DNA of 7,075 nt, taken from NCBI GenBank assembly GCA_030146605.1, contig JASLBO010000428.1:1-7075 (forward strand), given 5' to 3'. Within the stretch, counting starts at the first letter, position 1, and every line of letters begins with the position of its first letter. This DNA comes from Sphingomonas sp. (GTDB lineage Bacteria > Pseudomonadota > Alphaproteobacteria > Sphingomonadales > Sphingomonadaceae). A program made the position numbers and the translations under genes. The notes below the pieces were generated by a model. The model saw only the letters and a list, made by a program, of their open reading frames with translations, was not told the origin of the DNA and made no database searches. This document shows, one piece after another, positions 1 through 4,447 of this stretch.

Positions 1-39
1 GTCGCGCAGGCCTCCGTGGCGCTCGCCACCCCGCCCCCG

Positions 40-60
40 CGCCTCGCCAAACGGGAGGCG
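40..60. repeat. Imperfect REP-like palindrome
   Basis: Arms CGCCTC (40-45) and GAGGCG (55-60) pair perfectly around a 9-base loop, and a C-rich run (22-40) precedes them. This C-rich run plus palindrome resembles the short intergenic repeats often seen between genes in sphingomonads. No T-tract follows, so a terminator is unlikely. The first 82 bases hold no other recognisable feature. A tRNA-Trp gene, which often precedes secE in proteobacteria, is not visible here. Confidence 0.4.
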
Positions 61-82
61 AGTTCGCCCGCGCCGGCACCGC

Positions 83-111
83 TTGCTTTTGCCCCCTGCC
101 CTCGCTAGATA
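83..111 (+). promoter_or_regulatory. Sigma-70-type promoter for secE-nusG
   Basis: A -35 box TTGCTT (83-88) and a -10 box TAGATA (106-111) are separated by exactly 17 bases. Transcription would begin near 118, giving a secE leader of about 105 bases. It is the best housekeeping promoter match in the window and sits where the secE-nusG operon needs one. No start site was measured. Confidence 0.7.
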
Positions 112-148
112 CCCTTCCCAATCCGACAGCGTGATGGGAACACGCCGG

Positions 149-165
149 TCCTTCCCCTGGAAGGA
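149..165 (+). promoter_or_regulatory. Stem-loop in secE leader
   Basis: TCCTTCC (149-155) and GGAAGGA (159-165) form a perfect 7-bp stem with a 3-base loop, midway between the predicted transcription start and the secE start. No T-tract follows, so it is a leader structure rather than a clear terminator. Any regulatory role is inferred. Confidence 0.4.
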
Positions 166-222
166 GCGGCGGCGGACCCATGCCTCGCTGGAGGGATCAT
201 TTTTTCTGACGAGGATGCCCCC

Positions 223-420
223 GTGGCGAAGACCAGTCCCCTCGAGTTCATGCGCCAGGTGCGCGCCGAGACTGCCAAAATCGTCTGGCCGTCGCGCAAG
301 GAAACGATCATGACCGGCGTGATGGTGCTGATCATGGCGACCTTGCTCGGGCTGTTCTTCCTCGGCGTGGACTCGTTCTTCGATCTCGTCGTCCGTTCGC
401 TTCTCCGTCTGGCCCAGTAA
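223..420 (+). CDS. secE: Preprotein translocase subunit SecE
   Basis: SecE is the small essential subunit of the SecYEG protein-conducting channel in the inner membrane, clamping SecY for Sec-dependent export and membrane insertion. The 65-residue product is the short single-helix form usual in alphaproteobacteria. Residues 13-27 (VRAETAKIVWPSRKE) carry the family hallmark, an amphipathic segment with the conserved W-P-S-R. Residues about 30-52 form the single transmembrane helix. The start is GTG, chosen because GAGGA (211-215) lies 7 bases upstream and the protein then begins MAKTSPLEFMRQV as family members do. nusG starts 14 bases after the stop, and the pair is presumably one transcript from the promoter at 83-111. 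Confidence 0.95.
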   Translation: MAKTSPLEFMRQVRAETAKIVWPSRKETIMTGVMVLIMATLLGLFFLGVDSFFDLVVRSLLRLAQ

Positions 421-434
421 GGAATACGACACGC

Positions 435-974
435 ATGGCGCGCTGGTACATCATCCACGCCTATTCGGGCTTCGAGGGCAAGGTCCGCGACCAGATCCTC
501 GCCGACGCGACCCGGCTCGGGCTCGACCGTCTGGTCGAGGCCGTCGAGGTTCCGACCGAGACCGTCACCGAGGTTCGCCGCGGCAAGAAGATCCAGTCCG
601 AGCGCAAGTTCTTCCCGGGCTATGTGCTCGCCAAGCTCGAGATGAACGACGACGTCTATCACCTCGTCAAGAACACCCCGAAGGTGACCGGCTTCCTGGG
701 GAGTTCGGGCAAGCCCCAGCCGATCAGCGAGGCCGAGGCGGCGCGCATCCTCAACACCAAGGAAGAAGCAGCTTCGGCAGCACCCAAGGCCCGCGTCCAT
801 GTCGATTACGACATCGGCGACACGGTCAAGGTCACCAGCGGCAACTTCGCGACCTTCTCGGGGATCGTCGAGGAGCTCGACTTCGACAAGAGCCGGGTCA
901 AGGTCTCGATTTCGATCTTCGGCCGCGCCACGCCGCTGGAACTGGGCTTCGAGGACGTCGAACGAGTGAAGTAA
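435..974 (+). CDS. nusG: Transcription termination/antitermination factor NusG
   Basis: NusG binds RNA polymerase, suppresses pausing, supports Rho-dependent termination and couples transcription to translation. The 179-residue product has the normal length. The N-terminal NGN domain covers about residues 1-110, with the opening MARWYIIHAYSGFEGKV, the conserved RKFFPGYVL (57-65) and the VKNTPKVTGFLG segment (78-89). The C-terminal KOW domain covers about 125-179, with GDTVKVTSGNFATFSGIVEE (128-147) followed by the F-G-R-TP-EL pattern. The likely ribosome binding site AAGGA (418-422) overlaps the secE stop codon, about 12 bases from the ATG. A strong intrinsic terminator follows the stop at 30 bases, so secE-nusG form a closed two-gene operon here instead of running into rplK. 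Confidence 0.97.
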   Translation: MARWYIIHAYSGFEGKVRDQILADATRLGLDRLVEAVEVPTETVTEVRRGKKIQSERKFFPGYVLAKLEMNDDVYHLVKNTPKVTGFLGSSGKPQPISEAEAARILNTKEEAASAAPKARVHVDYDIGDTVKVTSGNFATFSGIVEELDFDKSRVKVSISIFGRATPLELGFEDVERVK

Positions 975-1004
975 GCAGGCTGATTGCCGCTTTGCGAAAT
1001 GCGT

Positions 1005-1033
1005 AAGGCCGGGGCGAAAGCTCCGGCCTTTTT
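1005..1033 (+). terminator. Intrinsic terminator after nusG
   Basis: An 11-bp stem (1005-1015 with 1020-1030, one G-U pair) is closed by a GAAA tetraloop (1016-1019), and its right arm runs into five Ts (1029-1033). It should separate secE-nusG transcription from the cassette downstream. The stem core and loop nearly match those of the terminator after rplA. Confidence 0.9.
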
Positions 1034-1055
1034 CGTGGCGAACATCGCGCTAAAT

Positions 1056-1096
1056 ATATTCCTTGCAGTTGTATTCCTAGCGGGAATATGTTATAT
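1056..1096 (+). promoter_or_regulatory. AT-rich promoter with operator-like palindrome
   Basis: The AT-rich stretch 1051-1097 contrasts with the GC-rich flanks. A -35-like TTGCAG (1063-1068) is followed after 18 bases by TATGTT (1087-1092); the overlapping TATATG (1092-1097) is an alternative -10. Three copies of one element surround it: ATATTCC (1056-1062), TATTCC (1072-1077) and, inverted, GGAATAT (1083-1089). The second and third form a 6-bp inverted repeat with a 5-base spacer, placed across the spacer and the -10. Such a site is what an autoregulating XRE protein would need, and the HTH gene at 1521 is the obvious candidate. Promoter and operator are both predictions. Confidence 0.5.
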
Positions 1097-1103
1097 GCTG
1101 CCC

Positions 1104-1123
1104 GTGCTCCGTGGTTGGAGCGC
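1104..1123 (+). promoter_or_regulatory. Hairpin in cassette leader
   Basis: GTGCTCC (1104-1110) pairs with GGAGCGC (1117-1123) in a 7-bp stem with one G-U pair and a 6-base loop. It lies just after the predicted transcription start of the cassette and before the first ribosome binding site at 1133. No T-run follows. Its function is unknown. Confidence 0.3.
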
Positions 1124-1143
1124 TCTGTAACCGGAGAGATCGC

Positions 1144-1278
1144 ATGTGGACGGTAACTTTTGCAAAGCGACGAGCCTGCAGGCTCGCCAGTTGGAGAGAG
1201 AGTCATGGGAGTTGCCGAGGACAACCAGGTGTTCATCGAGCTCAGCTTCATGGGAAGGCTGCGCCATTGGGACACTGA
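1144..1278 (+). CDS. Possible 44-codon leader ORF
   Basis: ATG at 1144 has a good ribosome binding site, GGAGAG (1133-1138), 5 bases upstream, and opens a 44-codon frame ending at TGA 1276-1278. The frame overlaps the start of the 98-residue gene (ATG 1205) by 74 bases in another phase. The peptide begins MWTVTFAKRRACRL and then becomes rich in Arg, His, Cys and Ser with no family resemblance, so beyond the first dozen codons it looks like a shadow of the overlapping gene. It could be a regulatory upstream ORF whose translation affects the hairpin at 1171-1186, or simply chance. Confidence 0.2.
   Translation: MWTVTFAKRRACRLASWRESHGSCRGQPGVHRAQLHGKAAPLGH
1171..1186. promoter_or_regulatory. 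16-bp perfect palindrome before the 98-residue gene
   Basis: CGAGCCTGCAGGCTCG reads identically on both strands. It lies 6 bases before the ribosome binding site (GGAGAG, 1193-1198) of the gene at 1205. As DNA it could be an operator for a dimeric regulator. As RNA it could fold into a short hairpin (6-bp stem, 4-base loop) close to the ribosome binding site. The sequence shows the symmetry; either role is inferred. Confidence 0.4.
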
Positions 1279-1501
1279 CAGCCAGATTGAAGTAGATGTC
1301 CTGCAGAACCTGCTGCGCCGGTTCGGCCTCGACGCATTGTCGGTGCCGAGTGTGGCAGTGATCGAGCGTGTGATCACGCGCGGCGACGGATCGACGCATG
1401 TCGTCGATTTCTGGTTCAAGCTGCGTGGGTCGTGGACGTTCTTCTCTCTGGAAGTGCGGGAGCCGCAGGTGTTCATTCTGATGGACCGTTCGCGACGCTA
1501 G
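1205..1501 (+). CDS. Unrecognised 98-residue protein, first gene of HTH cassette
   Basis: I do not recognise the family. Third codon positions are strongly G/C throughout this frame, which supports real coding. The start is ATG 1205 because GGAGAG (1193-1198) lies 6 bases upstream; an in-frame TTG at 1160 lacks comparable support. The protein has no signal peptide or membrane helix. It suggests a small soluble alpha/beta fold: a short strand (QVFIELSF, residues 8-15), a helix around residues 28-42 (IEVDVLQNLLRRFGL), then strand-like HVVDFWFKLRG and WTFFSLEVRE, with a basic end MDRSRR. Together with the XRE gene 19 bases downstream, its size and position fit a toxin or other antitoxin partner, but no RelE/HigB, DUF891 or MazF motif is visible. 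It might instead be a small accessory regulator. Confidence 0.7.
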   Translation: MGVAEDNQVFIELSFMGRLRHWDTDSQIEVDVLQNLLRRFGLDALSVPSVAVIERVITRGDGSTHVVDFWFKLRGSWTFFSLEVREPQVFILMDRSRR

Positions 1502-1520
1502 CCAATCGTGAGAAAGAGTT

Positions 1521-1832
1521 ATGGTTGATCATGTTGAGGGCGCGGTGGAGTGGCGCCCGGAATGGGAGGGCGCGGATCGAGAGAAATTCGAGCAGCTTCT
1601 GCAAGCCTATGCGCGCGACATTTCGGTAATGCGCGCGATCCGCAAGGCGCTGGACCTGTCGCAGGTCGAAGTAGCCACTGCGCTGGAGATGACGCAGTCG
1701 AACATCTCCAAGCTGGAGACGACCGGCGATCCCGCGCTCTCTGTGCTACGGCGCATGGCGGAGGCGAAGGGCGCGAAGCTCGGACTGACGCTGACGACGG
1801 CCGAGGGTAAGGAACTGGCGTTCACCCTTTGA
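1521..1832 (+). CDS. XRE-family helix-turn-helix protein (antitoxin-like)
   Basis: A 103-residue DNA-binding protein of the XRE/Cro-C1 type. The HTH spans about residues 36-68, with the classic core L46-S-Q-V-E-V-A-T-A-L-E-M-T-Q-S-N-I-S-K-L-E66, in which SNISKLE is the recognition helix. The N-terminal 30 residues (WRPEWEGADREKFEQLL) are acidic and helical, and the C-terminal 20 resemble the beta-hairpin tail of HigA-like antitoxins. The purine-rich site GAGAAAGAG (1510-1518) precedes ATG 1521. The gene begins 19 bases after the 98-residue gene, so the two should be co-transcribed. Known relatives of this size are usually antitoxins that repress their own operon; the palindrome at 1072-1088 is the likely target. 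The toxin-first order matches HigBA-type modules, though the partner is not recognisably HigB. Confidence 0.85.
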   Translation: MVDHVEGAVEWRPEWEGADREKFEQLLQAYARDISVMRAIRKALDLSQVEVATALEMTQSNISKLETTGDPALSVLRRMAEAKGAKLGLTLTTAEGKELAFTL

Positions 1833-1856
1833 CCTGGGTCAAGGCACTGCCACCAT

Positions 1857-1884
1857 CGTCATCCCCACGAAAGCAGGGATGACG
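1857..1884. repeat. REP-like palindromic repeat
   Basis: CGTCATCCC (1857-1865) and GGGATGACG (1876-1884) form a perfect 9-bp inverted repeat around a 10-base loop containing CGAAAGC. The pattern, a CGTCATCCC arm then a CGAAAGC core then the matching arm, is that of dispersed palindromic repeats common in alphaproteobacterial and xanthomonad intergenic regions. It begins 24 bases after the HTH gene. There is no T-tract, but the hairpin could protect mRNA ends or mark the cassette boundary. Confidence 0.6.
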
Positions 1885-2002
1885 GGTTGGGCTCATGAAT
1901 TCGGTGTCTTCGGGTGCGCCCGTCGTTCCCCGGTTGCGCTCGGCGGGACTTTGCGCTACGCGCCCGCCCTTCCAAAGCTATAGCAATGGAAACCCTGCGG
2001 GA

Positions 2003-2059
2003 GGACGCCCCGGCGTCCGTCTGAACCGCTAAACTTGATCGGAGCCCGCAAGGGCTTCC
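2003..2059 (+). promoter_or_regulatory. rplK leader hairpins, possible L1 autoregulatory site
   Basis: Two hairpins lie just before rplK. The first has arms GGACGCC (2003-2009) and GGCGTCC (2012-2018). The second pairs GGAGCCC (2041-2047) with GGGCTTCC (2052-2059) around a GCAA tetraloop, with one bulged base, and ends immediately before the ribosome binding site (2062-2069). In E. coli ribosomal protein L1 binds the leader of the rplK-rplA message and represses its translation. These structures sit where such a site would be. I could not align them to a known L1 motif, so the assignment is inference. Confidence 0.35.
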
Positions 2060-2073
2060 TGAAAGAGAGTGAC

Positions 2074-2505
2074 ATGGCAAAGAAGATTACCGGCTATATC
2101 AAGCTGCAGGTGCCAGCCGGCGCCGCAAACCCGTCCCCGCCGATCGGCCCTGCGCTGGGTCAGCGCGGCGTCAACATCATGGAATTCTGCAAGGCGTTCA
2201 ACGCCCAGACCGGCGATCAGGAAAAGGGCACGCCCCTTCCCACCGTGATCACCGTCTATGCGGACCGTTCGTTCTCGTTCGAGACCAAGACCCCGCCGGC
2301 GACCTATCTGCTCAAGAAGGCCGCGAACCTGAAGTCGGGTTCGAAGGAGCCGGGCAAGATTTCCGCGGGGACCATCAAGCGCTCGGCCGTCGCTGCGGTT
2401 GCCGAAGCGAAGATGAAGGACCTGAACGCCAACGACATCGAGGCGGCAACGAAGATCATTGAAGGCTCCGCTCGCGCGATGGGCCTCCAGGTTGTGGAGG
2501 GCTGA
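2074..2505 (+). CDS. rplK: 50S ribosomal protein L11
   Basis: L11 binds 23S rRNA at the GTPase-associated centre, at the base of the L7/L12 stalk, and takes part in factor binding and in stringent-response activation of RelA. The 143-residue product has the usual length. The N-terminal domain has the proline-rich stretch [20 protein letters not shown] (13-32), where thiostrepton-type antibiotics act, followed by [11 protein letters not shown]. The C-terminal rRNA-binding domain includes [12 protein letters not shown] and the AGTIKRSAV segment. ATG 2074 is chosen over an upstream in-frame alternative because [11 protein letters not shown] is the conserved N-terminus and AGAGAG (2064-2069) lies just upstream. 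rplA begins 4 bases after the stop. Confidence 0.98.
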   Translation: MAKKITGYIKLQVPAGAANPSPPIGPALGQRGVNIMEFCKAFNAQTGDQEKGTPLPTVITVYADRSFSFETKTPPATYLLKKAANLKSGSKEPGKISAGTIKRSAVAAVAEAKMKDLNANDIEAATKIIEGSARAMGLQVVEG

Positions 2506-2509
2506 CATC

Positions 2510-3202
2510 ATGGCAAAGCTGACCAAGAAGCAGAAGACCTGGACCGTCGACGCGGAGAAGCTCCACGGCGTCGATGAGGCGATCGCGCTCGTCAAGGCGA
2601 ATGCGACGAGCAAGTTCGACGAGACCGTCGAAATCGCGCTCAACCTCGGCGTCGATCCGCGCCACGCCGACCAGATGGTCCGTGGCGTCGTCACCCTGCC
2701 CAAGGGCACCGGCAAGGACGTTCGCGTCGGCGTGTTCGCGCGCGGCGCCAAGGCCGACGAAGCCACTGCTGCAGGTGCCGATGTTGTCGGTGCCGAGGAC
2801 CTTATGGAAGCCATCCAGGGCGGCAAGATCGACTTCGACCGCTGCATCGCCACCCCCGACATGATGGGCCTGGTCGGCCGCCTCGGCAAGGTGCTCGGCC
2901 CCAAGGGCCTGATGCCGAACCCGAAGCTCGGCACCGTGACGATGAACGTCGGCGAGGCGGTCAAGGCCGCCAAGGGCGGTCAGGTCGAGTATCGCGTCGA
3001 GAAGGCCGGGATCATCCATTCGGGCATCGGCAAGGCGTCGTTCCCGGCGGAAGACCTGCGCGCCAACTTCGACGCTCTGGTAGACGCCGTGATCAAGGCC
3101 AAGCCGGCCGGCGCCAAGGGCAAGTATCTGCGCAAGGTAGCGCTGAGCTCGTCGATGGGCCCGGGCGTCAAGGTCGACGCGGCGGAAATCGCCCCGGTCT
3201 GA
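2510..3202 (+). CDS. rplA: 50S ribosomal protein L1
   Basis: L1 forms the mobile L1 stalk that contacts deacylated tRNA in the E site, and in many bacteria it also represses its own operon. The 230-residue product is of normal length. The L1 signature lies at about 127-144, including [18 protein letters not shown]. The N-terminus [11 protein letters not shown] is typical. Start ATG 2510 is supported by GGAGG (2496-2500) inside the 3' end of rplK, 9 bases upstream, which implies translational coupling to rplK. Downstream there is an intrinsic terminator and then a PilZ gene, so rplJ-rplL-rpoB-rpoC do not follow directly as they do in E. coli. Confidence 0.98.
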   Translation: MAKLTKKQKTWTVDAEKLHGVDEAIALVKANATSKFDETVEIALNLGVDPRHADQMVRGVVTLPKGTGKDVRVGVFARGAKADEATAAGADVVGAEDLMEAIQGGKIDFDRCIATPDMMGLVGRLGKVLGPKGLMPNPKLGTVTMNVGEAVKAAKGGQVEYRVEKAGIIHSGIGKASFPAEDLRANFDALVDAVIKAKPAGAKGKYLRKVALSSSMGPGVKVDAAEIAPV

Positions 3203-3226
3203 TCTTCACGACAAGCAGATAACGCG

Positions 3227-3253
3227 AGGGCCGGGGGAAACCCCGGCCCTTTT
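3227..3253 (+). terminator. Intrinsic terminator after rplA
   Basis: A perfect 10-bp GC-rich stem (3227-3236 with 3241-3250) is closed by a GAAA tetraloop and runs into a short T-run (3250-3253). Flanking CGCG sequences (3223-3226 and 3254-3257) could extend the stem across a TTT bulge. It ends the rplKA transcript. Confidence 0.88.
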
Positions 3254-3325
3254 CGCGTGCGCGGAAATTTCCGGAATGGCGCCAGCACGTTGATCGGCCT
3301 ATCGGCTGGGCGATGCAGGCCAGCT

Positions 3326-4009
3326 ATGACCATTTCGAATTCTGACGATCCGCGGGCCGGAGCCGGCGGCGACCAGCCACGCCAGCCGCGCAAGAACCTG
3401 ATGCTCGCCGCGACGATCGAATGCGGCGGCACGCGGGCGCCGGTGCGCATTCGCAATCTATCCGAAACCGGCGCGATGCTCGACGGCGCGACGCTGCCCG
3501 ATCCCGGTGCGACGCTGGTGCTGCTGCGTGCCGAGATCATGGTCGGTGCGACGGTGGTGTGGCGCCAAGGCGGGCGCTGCGGCATCCATTTCGATTCGGT
3601 TGCGGCATCGGTGGACGAGTGGGTGACCGGAAAGCGCCCCGCAACATTCAACGGCAAACAGGGCCAGGATCGCGTCGACTTGATCCAAAGCCAGATCCGC
3701 GCGGGCGCCGCGCTGCCCGCCGACCCTGCGCCCCCGCCGGCAGGTGCCCTCACCGTGAACGCGCTCGAGCAGCGCGTTGCCGAGGAGGTCATTCATGTTC
3801 AGCGGCTGATCGACGCCCTTGGCGAGGAATTGGTCGGCGACCCGGTGATGCTCCAGCGTCACATGCGCCTGCTCCAGAATCTCGACCGCGCCAGCCAGAT
3901 TCTCGAGCATCTCGGCAATGTGCTCGGCGCGTCGGATCGGCTCGCCGCCGCGCAGGCAATCGCGATGCAGGATCTGCGCGAACGGCTGCTGCGCAAACCA
4001 AACTTCTGA
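3326..4009 (+). CDS. PilZ-domain protein with helical C-terminal extension
   Basis: PilZ domains bind cyclic di-GMP and relay it to motility, adhesion or polysaccharide export. In this 227-residue protein the domain covers about residues 18-95. The arginine cluster is R19-Q-P-R22-K23, the N-x-S-x-x-G motif is N44-L-S46-E-T-G49, and the late strand motif is G86-I-H-F89. The canonical pair is R-x-x-x-R with D/N-x-S-x-x-G; here the arginines are three apart with lysine at the fifth position, so binding is plausible but not assured. A Pro/Ala-rich linker (about 129-140) leads to a predicted helical region (about 143-222, VNALEQRVAEEVIHVQRLID onward) that may dimerise or bind a partner. ATG 3326 has only a weak AGG upstream. 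An in-frame GTG at 3257 lies at the base of the rplA terminator and is rejected. Confidence 0.8.
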   Translation: MTISNSDDPRAGAGGDQPRQPRKNLMLAATIECGGTRAPVRIRNLSETGAMLDGATLPDPGATLVLLRAEIMVGATVVWRQGGRCGIHFDSVAASVDEWVTGKRPATFNGKQGQDRVDLIQSQIRAGAALPADPAPPPAGALTVNALEQRVAEEVIHVQRLIDALGEELVGDPVMLQRHMRLLQNLDRASQILEHLGNVLGASDRLAAAQAIAMQDLRERLLRKPNF

Positions 4010-4109
4010 AGCGCGCGACGGCACGGCACCGAAATAGCAAAATCCTGCAGGCGCTCAAGAACCTGCGGCTCGCTGGCAGGGACCGACCACGCCTTGGGCA
4101 GCCGCACGC

Positions 4110-4131
4110 CGTGTTGCTTAAGGGCAACACG
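4110..4131. repeat. 8-bp hairpin
   Basis: CGTGTTGC (4110-4117) and GCAACACG (4124-4131) pair perfectly around the loop TTAAGG. No T-tract follows on either strand. Its role is unknown. Confidence 0.4.
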
Positions 4132-4191
4132 ATGTTCAACTGACCGCCGCGGGCGTCGGCATCGGCTAATCAGAATGGCAAATGTGGTGAA

Positions 4192-4237
4192 GCGCCCTGG
4201 GGCACCTGACGCCCGTCGCCCCTGTTCGGCGCCTTTT
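4192..4237 (+). terminator. Possible terminator downstream of PilZ gene
   Basis: Outer arms GCGCC (4192-4196) and GGCGC (4228-4232) enclose inner arms GGGGC (4199-4203) and GCCCC (4218-4222), followed by TTTT (4234-4237). The structure is interrupted and lies about 180 bases after the PilZ stop, so it is a weaker candidate than the two GAAA-loop terminators. Confidence 0.35.
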
Positions 4238-4447
4238 CAGAATCAAGCAGCAGTAGGCCGATAACGAGCGCGGTGAGCCGTCCCGCCGCGCGGCGGTGGT
4301 GTTGATCGCGGAGAAGATCGGCTGTTCAGCAGACGCTGCATAGGTGGGTGAAGAAGCAAGCGACAGGGACGTCGAATCCCTCCAAGGGGCAGTTCGCCGT
4401 CAAACCTCGCATTGTCTAAAAGATTAAGTTCGGTTAGGCCCGCGGCT

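Larger units (their letters stand above)
1833..2073 (+). other. Intergenic region between HTH cassette and rplK
   Basis: This 241-base gap holds the REP-like palindrome (1857-1884), a repeated TTGCGCT (1934-1940 and 1951-1957), a TATAGC (1979-1984) and the two hairpins of the rplK leader. rplKA needs its own promoter, because terminator and cassette separate it from secE-nusG. No well-spaced -35/-10 pair is visible; TTGCGC (1951-1956) to TATAGC has a 22-base spacer, which is too long for a confident call. No gene is supported. Confidence 0.5.
4010..4447. other. Gene-poor region with two hairpins
   Basis: No supportable gene lies in these 438 bases. Two structures are visible: an 8-bp hairpin at 4110-4131 and a nested hairpin followed by TTTT at 4192-4237. 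The stretch nearest the next gene (4410-4436) is less GC-rich and probably holds its promoter, but no convincing -35/-10 pair is seen; TTGTCT (4412-4417) is the only -35-like hexamer. On the minus strand 4010-4143 reads without stops (HGVRLPKAWSVPASEPQVLE and onward) with no start or family support, so it may be a gene remnant. Confidence 0.5.

Noticed and set aside
83..313. TTG-started plus-strand frame of 76 codons overlapping secE
   Set aside because: Its start lies inside the -35 box, it has no ribosome binding site, its product is Arg/Ser/Pro-rich like an out-of-frame reading, and it overlaps well-supported secE.
105..800. 231-codon minus-strand frame across secE and nusG
   Set aside because: It is antisense to two conserved genes. 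Long antisense frames are expected in GC-rich DNA, and the product resembles no known protein.
1144..1203. HigB-like toxin N-terminus suggested by MWTVTF after a good ribosome binding site
   Set aside because: The frame loses protein-like character after about a dozen residues and stops at 1278. Joining it to the 98-residue frame would need a frameshift, for which there is no sequence sign.
2029..2973. 314-codon minus-strand frame across rplK and rplA
   Set aside because: It is a shadow of two ribosomal protein genes whose identity is certain, with no family resemblance of its own.
3257..3325. N-terminal extension of the PilZ protein from GTG 3257
   Set aside because: The codon lies at the base of the rplA terminator stem, has no ribosome binding site, and the added 23 residues are not part of the PilZ fold.
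4365..4390. tRNA T-arm-like stretch (AGGGA and TCCCT arms with GTCGAATCCC), considered as a tRNA 3' end or attachment site remnant
   Set aside because: The loop is out of register with the TTCRANY T-loop consensus, and no anticodon arm, acceptor partner or CCA end can be found.
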